NCBI GenBank assembly: GCA_023014335.1
Contig: JAECYW010000005.1
Span: 496,001-560,000 of the forward strand
DNA from: Galerina marginata
Taxonomy: Eukaryota; Basidiomycota; Agaricomycetes; Agaricales; Galerinaceae
Direction: 5' to 3'
Length of the DNA: 64,000 bases
Under the pieces are notes generated by a model. The model ran no database searches, was not told the origin of the DNA, and was given only the letters and a program-made list of their open reading frames with translations. Positions 49,912-60,257 of this stretch are shown here, piece by piece. Numbering within the stretch: the first letter of the stretch is position 1; every line of letters begins with the position of its first letter. The position numbers and the translations under genes were made by a program.

Positions 49912-50150
49912 AAGGGGTTATGCGTTCGGGGATTTCCGGGCTCTTTTCGCGTTCATGTTCGATGATCGCGCCATAGTCAAATCATACCTGCGAGTCACGT
50001 TAGCCTACATACCCTCAGGAAGATACATAAAGAGAAGGAGAATTTCTATTAATTGCTATTGAAAATGGAGGGCAAAGTGATAGTTCTCAAGGCGTCTGAC
50101 GGGCGATCAGCCTAAAAGAGGACCTCCGAAATCCCCGAACGCATAACTCC
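49912..50150. repeat. Short inverted repeat (hairpin), arms about 38 bp
   Basis: GGTTATGCGTTCGGGGATTT at about 49,917 on the plus strand recurs inverted at about 50,120-50,145 (read as AGTTATGCGTTCGGGGATTT), with similarity extending into CTCTTTT on one side. The loop is about 165 bases. Purpose unknown; it could be a fragment of a duplicated exon edge. Confidence 0.65.
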
Positions 50151-51055
50151 CTTGCATGTGTTGGTTGCAGCCTAGAGTCCCGTTAGAGTATGAGTAGCCG
50201 AGGCCAACTGGAAGAGGTTACAAACGCGTGATGTAGCTGTAACTACAGAATATTTATACTAACTGAGTACCTATGACCACGAGGACGACAACGGAGAACT
50301 ATAGATAATGTAACATGACGGGTACAGTACTTAATCTCGACGAGGGAATATATTCCAATGGTGGAAGCTGATTCCTTTCGAGGACTGTAAGTATTTCTAT
50401 AAAATAGAAAGCATCGGTTAGGTTGCAATTGGTGCACGCTGCGGAAGCATCGACCTTACATCGCAACGCCCACGAACAGCATCAGTCCGCGAACCTCTCG
50501 AGTTTCTACTAAGCTTCGCGTCGCGTCCCAATAATACTCTAGCCTCCAGGCCTAGGCTACAATTCTGAGTGCTGTGACATCCAGATTATTTTTTGCCGAA
50601 TACTGCAAATTTTGTTATTCTCGTCCGTTGCCCTTAGTGTATGTCATGCACCACTTACCAACATCTTCCATTTGTACTTGGGTTTTAGGTGACTGTTCAA
50701 CGTTCATCAACCTAACTACTCGGGATCACATACCCAAAAACATTGGACTGACGGGACGGTGGTGTAGAATAATCTGCCTTTGGGATGTCAAGAGCATTTT
50801 CACTACAATTACCGATCAGCCAGGCATGGTGACCTAATTCTACCGTCATTTCTCGCGATTCAAGTAGGTTAGTAACATGATTTATGATTTAGTCTCTTCC
50901 TTCTACTGCGAAAAACCAATGATATATATTCCAAGAGTTGGTTGTTAGTTTTTTCTGGTAATGCATCTTGTTCCAATCCTACTTTGATGGTTTCCTATCT
51001 CGCCGTTACCACTATTTAACCCCCTTGAAGTACCCAACTGCTTATCCTCTCGCCC

Positions 51056-52002
51056 ATGTCAAACCCACCTGTGATTTACATTGACGATCGGAATCCCCTG
51101 GTCTACTACACGCCTAACAGCAGTTGGGTTAGAGCGCAAAACGCGTCAAATTTCCAAGGAACTTCAACAAATGCCGCTGTAAAGGGAGCAACTGCAACCA
51201 TAGCATTTATAGGCAGGTCTTTATTCCCCGTTCTTACTTACAATTTTCAGTGGCCTGACATCTTCCCGATTGTGGATATTCAGGCAAACGCATTGCCGTA
51301 TTTGGAAGGATTCAACCTCCCCAACCCGGTGTATCTGATTTCGCCATGTCATCATATAGCATCGACGGCGGGCCTGCAATGCTCTTCAATGCCACCGAAC
51401 ATTTAAAAGATGAATTCCAGCAACAATTATTTGAATCAGGCCTCATACAACCGGGGATCCATAGTCTTATTGTGACTGATCTTTCAAACCACAGTGCTGC
51501 TACCGATCCGCCCTTCCACATCGATTACTTCCTCATCCTCCCTTCTGACTCTCCTATCTCTTCCGAGGCACCCGACACTGGAAGTACAGCTGGAAGTCCA
51601 ACTGCCCATGGGAGTTGTGGAAATTTAATTACACTGGTTGGTGGGTCTCTGGGAGGCCTGGCGTTGCTTGGAGTGGCTTTTTTGATCTTTTGGCTGCGCC
51701 ATAGGAGATCAAAATTGAATCAGACCAGCGAGTAATTTATATCCCGCTTTCTTTTAACACTGAGGGACGAACAAATTTTTTTTGCAGTACCTCACCCGTA
51801 TTACCCTAATTTACCACACGATGCCCTCTCGGTGCCAGACCAAAATGGGCCTCATGATAAAACGAGACGCGGGTTGGCCCGTGTATCGTCCGGGTTTTCT
51901 CTTCCTTCATTTGAACCACTTCCGACGACGATTCTTCCTTCCAGAGAAGCGCGGCACTCGGGAACGACCGACCTAATGGAACCACCACACTATGAAGAGT
52001 GA
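51056..52002 (+). CDS. Single-pass membrane protein with extracellular beta domain, 202 or 271 aa
   Basis: Exon 1 is 51056-51212 and exon 2 starts at 51284. Joining them in the frame that gives IAFIGKRIAVFGRIQPP requires a GC donor (AG|GCAGGT). The ectodomain reads YIDDRNPLVYY, SSYSIDGGPAMLF, GIHSLIVTDL, then a Ser/Thr/Pro stalk, and one TM segment (LALLGVAFLIFWL) followed by RHRR. Read straight through, exon 2 stops at 51735 (202 aa). With a second GC donor after 51727, a third exon 51788-52002 continues in frame with a Pro-rich cytoplasmic tail ending EPPHYEE (271 aa), which fits related mushroom proteins better. No N-terminal signal peptide is visible. Function unknown; surface sensor or wall-binding roles are guesses. 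Confidence 0.7.
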
Positions 52003-52189
52003 CATTTATTTCCTTTGCCAATGTGCCCTTGTGGTGATCACTGTCTGGATTTCTCTTAGATTGTAAGTGGAGTTATTTAAATTCGGGAGAGGATGCATTT
52101 CGGAATAGAAGGATCGTTATTCAGATAGAAGAGCAGGTTATAAGGGTGCATGTACTGTACACGTAGTCGCGTTTGATTATTAGGCGCAG

Positions 52190-52870
52190 GATTAAACCAA
52201 ACAGGAAGAGAGGAGAGAAGAATTGGACAATAGAAAGCGAATAAACGAGTGCAGGAGCCTTGAAAGTCGAGCGCTGAACGCACACAAGCAACTCGTTGGG
52301 GGCTCCGAGAGGGTTCCAAAGTCTAGTTCGCCGGGGAAAAGGCAAGTAGCAGTCCGGGAGGGTCCATCCTGAGGCGAGAAGACTTGTTCGATCACACAGC
52401 ACCGAATTCGAATCTGCACGTTCTAAGAAAACTTACAGAGTTAAGAAACTTCCAGAGCATTGAGCAAGAGAACCGAGATCGCCAATCGGGTGAGCAGAAC
52501 ACCTGGCAGCGTCGATAGGCGTCGACGCCTTCGGGAAAAGGACACGCCCACAACTTGAAGCGGCTTGCTTCAAAGTAAGAGTCAGCTGGGACGACAGGAG
52601 CGCGCACGAGGGACGCATAAACGCGTCGTAGAAGCGACAAACGTGCGAAACACACGGGCGCGTAAGAGGCGGGAAAAGCTTGTTCTCGGGTGAACGTTGG
52701 GCCCAATCGCGGTGGTCGCGGTCAGGTTGAAGAAGCGGGCAACATCGGAGCAAACGTGCGACCAGAAGGCGTCGCACAACCAAACCAAACACCCGGCTGG
52801 CTCCCTGCTTCAGCCCTGGGATCCAAAAACATATTCTTCGAATTCATTCCGCGGTTGTATGTAAAGATAA
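52190..52870 (+). repeat. Partial copy of the A-B-D repeat family (A and B parts)
   Basis: 52,190-52,440 matches the reverse complement of 59,010-59,260 (GCGAATAAACGAGTGCAG, GCCTTGAAAGTCGA, GGGTCCATCCTGAGGCGAGA, ACTTGTTCGATCACACAGCA). 52,600-52,870 matches the reverse complement of 56,025-56,290 (GCGGGCAACATCGGAGC, CACCCGGCTGGCTCCCT, GAATTCATTCCG). The copy ends about 30 bases before the GPC1 start codon, so the GPC1 promoter lies within or beside repeat DNA. Confidence 0.82.
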
Positions 52871-52900
52871 GGAGACATACAAACGTGTCCTCCCCTCGCT

Positions 52901-55079
52901 ATGGACGACCGGAACGGAACGCCTGGGATCGCTTGCCAGCCGTACTCACCGCGAGTCACTCTCGTACCATTCATCTGGCCGTTCTTCCAGCTGGGTCGAG
53001 AGGATCCCATCCCGTTCATTGTCCCCCATCTCATGGCCATGGCCCCCGAGTCCTCGCCACCGGCCTCGCCTCCTTTCAGCCGGGGCTATTTCTCAGCGCC
53101 GTTCGAACGCTTTGTGCGGGACGAGTCATCCGATCAGTTAACAGGCGCATTCACCCTGCTCGGTGCGTTTCTCTCTCTCTCTCTCTGCCTTTCTTCCCCC
53201 CCCCCTTCCAACTTATGTGGAAGCTCACGTACATCTCCCCAGACACCGTCGAGACCTACTTCGACTCCCATGTCGATCTCCTCCAGCGCCGGCTGCTCAA
53301 GCACAGCGACAGGCTGAAGATGAAAGCTGAGGAGGCGTTTAGGATTAGAGAGCTCAAGCTGCGCGACCTCAAGATCAAAGATCTGTCTGGCGATTTGTTG
53401 GCGGAGAATTTGGAGAGGGAGATCAAGAATTTCAAGCTCAAGGTGATGATCGCTGCTGATAACGCACCCTTTATTCAATGTGATTTTTTTCTGATAATGC
53501 CGCTTATATATAGTTCTCGACGCGCATCACGTCTCTCTCCGCCTCCTGGCAGTCGGCCAAAGTCATTCGCACACGCGAAAAGGTCTCCTTCTTCTTCGGC
53601 GTCATGACTCTGCTCTTTTCCGCCCTCATGTTCGGCATGGCTCCGCAGTTCGTCCCTCCTCTGCATAATCGCTATCGATCAACTCACAGTTCGATAGATG
53701 GGTCCACGTTGCTTACACGGTCATCGGCTCCTACCTCCTCCCCCTCCGCATATACATCTACAAGAAGCGAGACTGGCACTACTTCCTCTTCGACCTCTGC
53801 TACTACGTCACCATCCTCAACTTCCTCTTCTTCTGGGTCTTCCCGTCTAGCCCTACCCTTTTCGTTGCTTGTTACTGTCTTTCGCATGGGTCGGTGGCGA
53901 GCGCGGTTATTACGTGGAGGAATAGTCTGGTTTTTCATGATCGGGATAAGGTTACGACGCTGTTTATACATATATACCCGCCTTTTTCGTTTACTGTCAT
54001 TAGGTGCGGTTCGTCCAGCTAATCTCTTTGCTTTACTCTGACGGTAGCTTTAGACATTTTTATCCCAACGCGGAAGAACGCTTCCCTGCCCTGGCGGCAG
54101 TCCCTCAGCTCAACCCCTGGCGGGCTTTATTGCTCAGCAGTGTTCTCTGTACGTCTCCCGTCTCCCGTCTCCCTCTACCTCTCCGAACATCCTAACCATA
54201 CCCTCAATCTAGACGCCGTATGGCAGTTATTATACTGGAAGGTCAGCTAAAACCCCTTCCCCCTTCCCCCTTCCCCCTCCCTCCCTCTTCCCCCTTCCCC
54301 CTTTCCCAAACTCCAAACTCCAACTAACCACCCCCATCCATAACGCAGTTCGTGTTCGTAAACCGCCGCGCCAAGATCGAATCAGGCCAACGCACAACCT
54401 CCCTCACATACCTCCTCAACGACAAACGAGGCGCCATCAGTAAAGCCCTAGCCGCTATCCCTCCAGGCCGGCGCGAGGCGAGTTTTATGGGAGGGCAGTT
54501 CGGTATGTAGTCCAATCCCCTCTGCCTCTCCTCCCCTCCCCTCTCACCTGATCGTTATGCTTATTCTGTAAATTAACGCGCCTTCTAGTATACGCGATCC
54601 TAACCGAACTCCCCGTCGTGTTCTTCTTCTACGACAGCGCAGCGTGGAGCGCGGGGTTTCTTCTGCTTATCTTCTCTGTTAGCGTCTGGAATGGGGGTGG
54701 GTTTTATATCGAGGTGTTTGGGCGGAAGTGGGTGTTTTTCTTTTCTTTTCTTTTCTTTTCTCTTCTTTTCTTTTCTTTTCGTTCTTTCTTTCTTTCCTGA
54801 GTGTTGAGCTGCTATGAATACTTACTTTCTCCTAGGTTCGAGCGCGAACTAGAAGCCCTCCGGAAAGAAATAGCAGCGTCCGCCGAACGCGCGGCGTCTC
54901 TCTCTCCATCTGCCTCTCCCTCCCCCGCCTCCGCCTCCGCCTCGGCATCGGCTGATGGGGACGAAGGCATATCGGCGCTCTCCCTCTCCGATTCCGAGGG
55001 GGATGGGCATCCCGTGCCTCTGCCTCTACTTCTGCCTCTGCCGCTGCCTCTGCCGCTGGAAAGCAAGAAGGATTTATGA
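52901..55079 (+). CDS. GPC1: Glycerophosphocholine acyltransferase (GPC1, DUF2838 family), 524 aa
   Basis: Nine exons in frame: 52901-53162, 53243-53442, 53514-53651, 53690-54003, 54054-54148, 54213-54241, 54349-54502, 54589-54727 and 54836-55079. Fungal Gpc1 acylates glycerophosphocholine to lysophosphatidylcholine in phospholipid remodelling and is a multi-pass membrane enzyme. Family hallmarks are visible: a charged coiled N-terminal region (DRLKMKAEEAFRIRELKLRD), TM segments, KKRDWHYFLFDLCYYVTILN, then WRNSLVFHDRDKVTTLFIH, HFYPNAEERFPAL and FGRKFERELEALRKE. The C-terminal tail is low-complexity (Ser/Ala/Pro, then Leu-Pro repeats). Three introns are pyrimidine-rich and long for this window (80-108 nt), with simple CCCTT and TTTTC repeats. 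Start: first ATG of a long frame. It is flanked on both sides by copies of one repeat family. Confidence 0.9.
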
Positions 55080-55574
55080 TGAAATCATGACCTTTCTTTC
55101 ATCTTTTATACTCGCCTTTTTGATTGACTCTGAGGATATCCGTTTATGACTGACCGACTAGATCGCTCCTTCCTTTCTTCACTGGTTTGTACTACTACTT
55201 TACGACCCCGCTGACAGTGACATTGTAATACCCCCTCATTTACCTACACCTATGCATCCTCCACGACCATGTCTTCCATTGGAATTCCTCTACTTATCTC
55301 TTTCTCGGCTCGTCACTTCTGTCTTCGCTTCTCCTGTCATGATCATCCATCCGATTCCTTCCCTCTCTTCATCATACTCATCGCTTTACTTAACGACTTT
55401 ACGACCCCCGGACTGTTGGTGCTTCTTCGAACAGGGAATCAGAACAGCCCCACGTACATGTATATACTTTATCTGTATCTCTAGTTTATATCTATATCTA
55501 TGCGTTTTCTGCATTGGCATTTTTGGTTTTTGGGTATTCAACGAGGATCTACTCGAGTATCTATACCCTGCTTT
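55080..55574. other. 3' flank of GPC1, no gene seen
   Basis: T/C-rich sequence with short frames; no feature could be supported. Confidence 0.5.
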
Positions 55575-56635
55575 TTACACCAGGTGAAGAACAGAAGATA
55601 AAGCTTAAAGTTTGAAATTTGAAGGGCTATCTACCCGAAACGACTGACTTGCTTCGGGCTTGTTTATTGTGAAGTGGACTTGAGGTGGACAAAAATCACT
55701 GCTGGCCCTAATTTCTTCTTCCTGGGGAAACAGAAAGATAAGAAACATGTTTCGTGACACTTTTCTCTGTATCTTTGAGAAACAGGCTTCGGGGTTTCCT
55801 TTTTTAGAAGCCCGGACGCCTGTCCTGAAACGTGTTTGTTTCTTACGGAAACAGCAGTGGTCGCCAGCAGTGAATGAAGGTGCAAGCGACCTCATGAGCA
55901 AGCGACGAGATCAGCGAAGGCACGTGGCTTTTGTGGCTGTGTTTCGGTCCCAAAAGGATGAAGAGGGAAAAATCGCCAACTCATCTCTTCCACCTTCCCA
56001 TACTGCACCATCACATACAGCCACGGAATGAATTCGAAGAATGTTTTGGGATCTCAGGGCAGAAGAGGGAGCCAGCCGGGTGTTTGATCTGGATGTGCGG
56101 CGCCTTCTGGACCCTGGTCGCACCTTTGCTCCGATGTTGCCCGCCTTTTCGACTGACCACCACCACGCCAAACCACGCCAATTGGGAGGGCGGCGATTGG
56201 GCCTAACGTTGACCCTAGAACAAGCCCTTCCCGCCTCCTATGCCCCCTGTGATTCGCACGTTTGTCACTTTTCTGCGCGTCGATGATATGTGGAGTACGA
56301 ACTGGTTACTGTTAATTGGCTTTCACGAGACTATAGCTGGTTTTATTGCGAGAGCTATAACGAAAGGAACGCGTTTTTCTTCACAATCTTCGTTGAGACA
56401 TTGGCCACCTCCTCATTGCTTTGCGATCCAGCGGCGTTATTCCAAGTGCGTTTTTTGTCTGGCTGGGACAATTGCGACCATAAGAAGTTGCACGGTTCCT
56501 ATGGACTCGAGATAGAAGCTGGGAATACCATCGCCAACCACCCTCCGGTTCCTTTGAAGGGGTTCAAGATGTTCTACCTCACGTGTTGGCGATCCGTTTA
56601 TCTACTCGGGTGCGCGTTCTTGATCTCTCTCTTCT

Positions 56636-58868
56636 ATGACGGCCTTTCCAGGGAAATATTATTTTACACATACCTTTTCTAAAATTGTAGTCGGCGCACT
56701 TATATCTGAGCAACCCGAACACTTAGATAGGCTCGAAAACATTTAGTATATCTATTTCCAAAACATTTTAGTGTGTCCGCAAATTTTTTTCAGCATCCCG
56801 CAAACTTTTAGAGTGTCCGCAAAATTTTTTTCATCATCACGCAAACTTTTAGTGGGTTCGCAAACACTTTTTCATCATTCCCGCAAACTCTTAGTGTGTC
56901 CGCAAACTCTTTTTGCACATTCCCGAAAACTCTTAGGGTGTCCGCAAACTCTTTTTGCACATTCACGAAAACTCTTAGCATGTCCGCAACCTTTTTCATG
57001 CACTCCGAAAACTTATCTACATTTTTTTTGGCACTCCCGAAACCTTTTTTATGTCCGAAATTTTAGTCTATTCACGAAAACACTCTTCTGTTTGTTTGCC
57101 GAGTGTGAGCCGTAGAGTCGGCTGCTAGTCGGAGCTTTAATTATGCAGCCTGCGTTGACTAAAACGGCTTGATCACGTGATGATGTTCCTTCGGTTGATC
57201 CGTGCCAGCACGCTTCCTTTCCAACCACCACCTCCTCTTCCATCCCCTGGTCCCCCACCGAACGCGTGCACCGCCGCTGGCACTTGGTACAGGCTCAAAT
57301 GTGGCCTGTACCATGTCGGAACCATCAAGTGTGTGGTTCTGGCGGCCAGCAGGTAGCCGTCACCGGTAGCCCCCGCCCTCCAGCTTCCACTGTGCAAATG
57401 GCCAGCACGCCCATGCGCTGGGACTCCCGCGGCGGTCCATTCGTGAACCGCACCCACCGCCCATTCCCCATAATCACCGAATTCAGCACCCGCCGTCTAC
57501 ACTTCGCCTCCCCACGCCGACGCGTTTTCAATCGCACCGCCTCGGCATTTTTCGTACGGCACCCGACCTCCACTATCCCACCGTCCGTCGACCGCCGTTC
57601 CGCAAGCGGCACCCAGCACCCGCGCGCTGGGACTCACCCCACCTCATCCCGTGCGCCCCTCCTCCAAGAGATGTGGGCCGGGATTGGACACTCACCAACC
57701 CGACACCACTGCAGGTCAGCGAGGACGAAGGCGTGCAGGAGGCGGCGGGTCGGGTGGCTGGAAGCTTCCACCACTCTTCGTTGTTTGATAGACAGGGCAG
57801 TAGGCATGGGGTGCATACTGCCCGCCAGCCCTTGTTGGGACTCGACGCGACAGCGAGGCGAGCGGCGGCGGCTCCTGTATCGTCGCCCCTCGTCGTTTTT
57901 TGATGAGGTGTGACGCAGTTGGAGCGCCTCCGCGTCCCGTTTCGCATCGCTTGCACCCTCTGACTCCCGATACCACTCTGTTTTCCCCCCACCATCTCCA
58001 TTTTTCCATGCCCGCGCGCTGGGATTCCCGCGGCGCCGCCCGATCACCCCTGTCGTTAATCCGCCGTTTCGTAAGCGGCATCTACCCCATGCCTCTTCTT
58101 ATCACAGACGACACCAATGTCAATGTGTTGGGAACCCCGCGGCGTGGCCACCGCCGCGCCGTTTTATATATCTGTACACATATACTTGTAGTAGATAATT
58201 TTGACACATAATAATATTGGTTTCCTCTCTGAGACCCCAGCTAAGCAAAATTTCCGTGGATTTGAACTGAGTGCATTTTTGCGAAGTTGAGTTGGTCCTT
58301 ACATAAATTAGAAGTCATAACTTCTTATTCTGACTGGTTTTAAATGCAGTTAGGGATAGTGCAGTAAGTCAGTTTATTTTCTTCTTTGAAGTCCTCAAAC
58401 GGTCAGTCCGAGTCCTGTATCCAAGCTTGAACGCAATGTCACACACGCTCAAGCGCTTTGAATAGGTATTATGCAGTTAGAACTCCGACAAGCAGCCGAC
58501 GATCGGCCTGATACTTGGCAACCAAACAGAAAGGTGTTTTCGGGGAATAGAAGTAATTCAGAACAAGTTTTCGGACATAAGAAAGGTTTCGGAATGGAAA
58601 AAAAAACCGTAAATAAGTTTTCGGAATGCATAAAGAAGGTTGCGGACACCCTAAAAGTTTGCGGGATCATAAAAAAAAATTTGCGGACACACTAAGAGTT
58701 TGCGGGATCATGAAAAGTATTTGCGGACACAGTAAATATTCTCGGAAATAGGTACACTAATTGTTTTCGCGCCTATCTAAGTGTTCGGGTTGCCTGGAAG
58801 TAAGTACGCCAACTACAAATTTGGAAAAGGTGTGTGTAAAATAATATTTCCCTGGAAAGGCCGTCATA
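56636..58868. mobile_element. Foldback-like element with long tandem-repeat TIRs, about 2.23 kb
   Basis: The ends are long inverted repeats: 56,636 to about 57,090 matches the reverse complement of about 58,500-58,868. Shared outer blocks are ATGACGGCCTTTCCAGGGAA, ATATTATTTTACACA, CAACCCGAACACTTAGATAG and GTGTCCGCAAA. It is flanked by a 7-bp direct repeat CTCTTCT (56,629-56,635 and 58,869-58,875), a possible target duplication, though low-complexity. Inside the TIRs a unit of roughly 42 bp is repeated about seven times on the left side. The GC-rich core (about 57,170-58,170) carries internal repeats of CGCGCTGGGA(C/T)TCCCGCGGC, and its long frames open on both strands without a known domain. 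It inserted into an A-B-D repeat. Confidence 0.78.
56758..57080 (+). repeat. Tandem array, about 42-bp unit, in the left TIR
   Basis: Units contain TCCCGCAAACTCTTAG, then TGTCCGCAAACT, then a T-rich run and CA(T/C)CAT or GCACAT. About seven diverged copies run head to tail; a shorter inverted set lies at about 58,560-58,760 in the right TIR. Confidence 0.85.
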
Positions 58869-59830
58869 CTCTTCTCTTTTCCTTGACGACCGGATAATAT
58901 AGGAAAGACCCGTTCAAAGACACGAAGATCCCCGACCTGACCTGACCTGACCTCAGATGATTCGATGCGCGCACCAATGTGCCGCCGGCGGGAGTAATTC
59001 TGTAAGTCTCCTTGGAATGTGCACATTCGAATTCCGTGCTGTGTGATCGAACAAGTCGTCTCGCCTCAGGATGGACCCTTCCGAAATGCTACCCTGGGCC
59101 TTTTTCTCGGCGAACTGAACCTTTGGAACCCTCTGGAAGCCCCCCCGACGAGTAGCTTGCGATTGTTCAGCGTTCGACTTTCAAGGCTTCTGCACTCGTT
59201 TATTCGCTTTCCATTGGTACTGTCAATTTTCCTCCCCTCTCTTCCGCCTACTGATATGCAGATTTCATGCTGTTACTGCAAAACTGCGACATTTTCTTGA
59301 AAAAACGGGCAATCGGTGGGTTAGTAGGGGATGCAGTTGGCTCTCGCGATCGCTCTGGCGGATCTGGTTTGACTTATGTCCTGAGATTCGACGCGTGCTG
59401 TCTACCTCACAGAAGTCCACATTGACCTCATTTCTGCTCGTCGATCATATCTGGAGTACCAATTGGCTACTGTCAGTCATTTCAGGTCAATGAAGCACAT
59501 TTTCATGATACTATCGTGATTGCGGCGAGAGCTATAACGAAAGGAACGCGTTTTTCTTTCCAATATCCCGCCTCCTCATTTCCTCGCGATTGGACTACTT
59601 GTTTGCTTGGACATCGGCGAGCTAGTATGCTTCCCGATTTCCTATGAGCTTAACCCATTAAAGTCGAAAGGTAGGTGTTCGTTGACCTCTTAACCCTCTC
59701 AATACTCACTCTTACTCGAATAGCTATAGCGTCCTTCTTACCACGAACAACGTTCCACGCGCCCATCTACCCGTCTACTCGGGTGCGCCTTCTTGACCTC
59801 GCTCTTCTCTTTTCTTTGATAACCCTGTGA

Positions 59831-60257
59831 TATAGGAAGACCTATTGGAGGACATGAAATCCTTGATTCGACGTTGGTCATCATGCCGGCACGGAAGATG
59901 GTGCGCTACATGACCCAAGTTTCCGCTCAGCCCATACACGTAAGCCTGCTCTTTGCCTAGAATCCATCGTCGTTGTGGATTGAGTTTGAGTCTATCAATT
60001 CGAATATAACTGCAGACTTCAAGCCGATGGAATCCAAAGTCCGAAAGGCGATGGTTCATAGGACAAATGATTGAATGAGCATTGGCTAACAATTGTTTTA
60101 GGCTACTAGCCACGCAGGAAGAAGGTCAATAATTGAAAATGGAGATTAACGAATATAATCGAAAGACCAAGGAGAACACTAGGGTTACATATATCCTGTA
60201 CGTCGCGAGATCCCCTTCATAAGCAAAAGGTCACCGCTCTAACATTAGGCTTCCTTG
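59831..60257. other. Intergenic, no gene seen
   Basis: Nothing beyond short frames; 3' flank of the caspase-like gene. Confidence 0.5.

Larger units (their letters stand above)
48431..51055. other. No firmly supported gene; poly-G run, hairpin and a possible relic
   Basis: The minus strand from about 49,920 to 49,610 reads like a decayed secreted protein of the KRE9-like type found in mushrooms (SASGDGDPNTFSLHELNNH, then VYAIVQRDGKYFGVVRV), but exons could not be joined with certainty. The 48,600-49,010 frame with polyproline is an artefact of the poly-G run. Confidence 0.4.
55575..59260 (-). repeat. Most complete copy of the A-B-D repeat family, interrupted by an insertion
   Basis: Read on the minus strand, the order is A (59,260-59,010), then a 2.2-kb insertion (58,868-56,636) with flanking sequence, B (56,290-56,025) and D (56,010-55,575). 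A and B match 52,190-52,870 and D matches 48,165-48,430, all inverted relative to those. No long coding frame was found in A, B or D, so this looks like a non-autonomous element. Termini were not pinned down. Confidence 0.7.
56275..59830. repeat. Direct duplication on both sides of the 2.2-kb element (56,275-56,625 and 59,430-59,830)
   Basis: Both segments contain CGTCGATNATATNTGGAGTA, AACTGG/AATTGG, GCGAGAGCTATAACGAAAGG, ACGCGTTTTTCTT, CCTCCTCATT and later CTACTCGGGTGCGC, TTCTTGA and CTCTTCT in the same order and orientation. The second copy has extra internal sequence. It could reflect a tandem arrangement of repeat elements. Confidence 0.7.

Noticed and set aside
49359..49976. 205-codon plus-strand frame
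   Set aside because: The minus strand in the same interval reads more like protein; the plus frame lacks any recognisable segment.
57266..57913. 215-codon plus-strand frame in the core of the 2.2-kb element, with long frames also open on the minus strand
   Set aside because: GC-rich repeats keep several frames open at once; no transposase motif, so not called as a gene.
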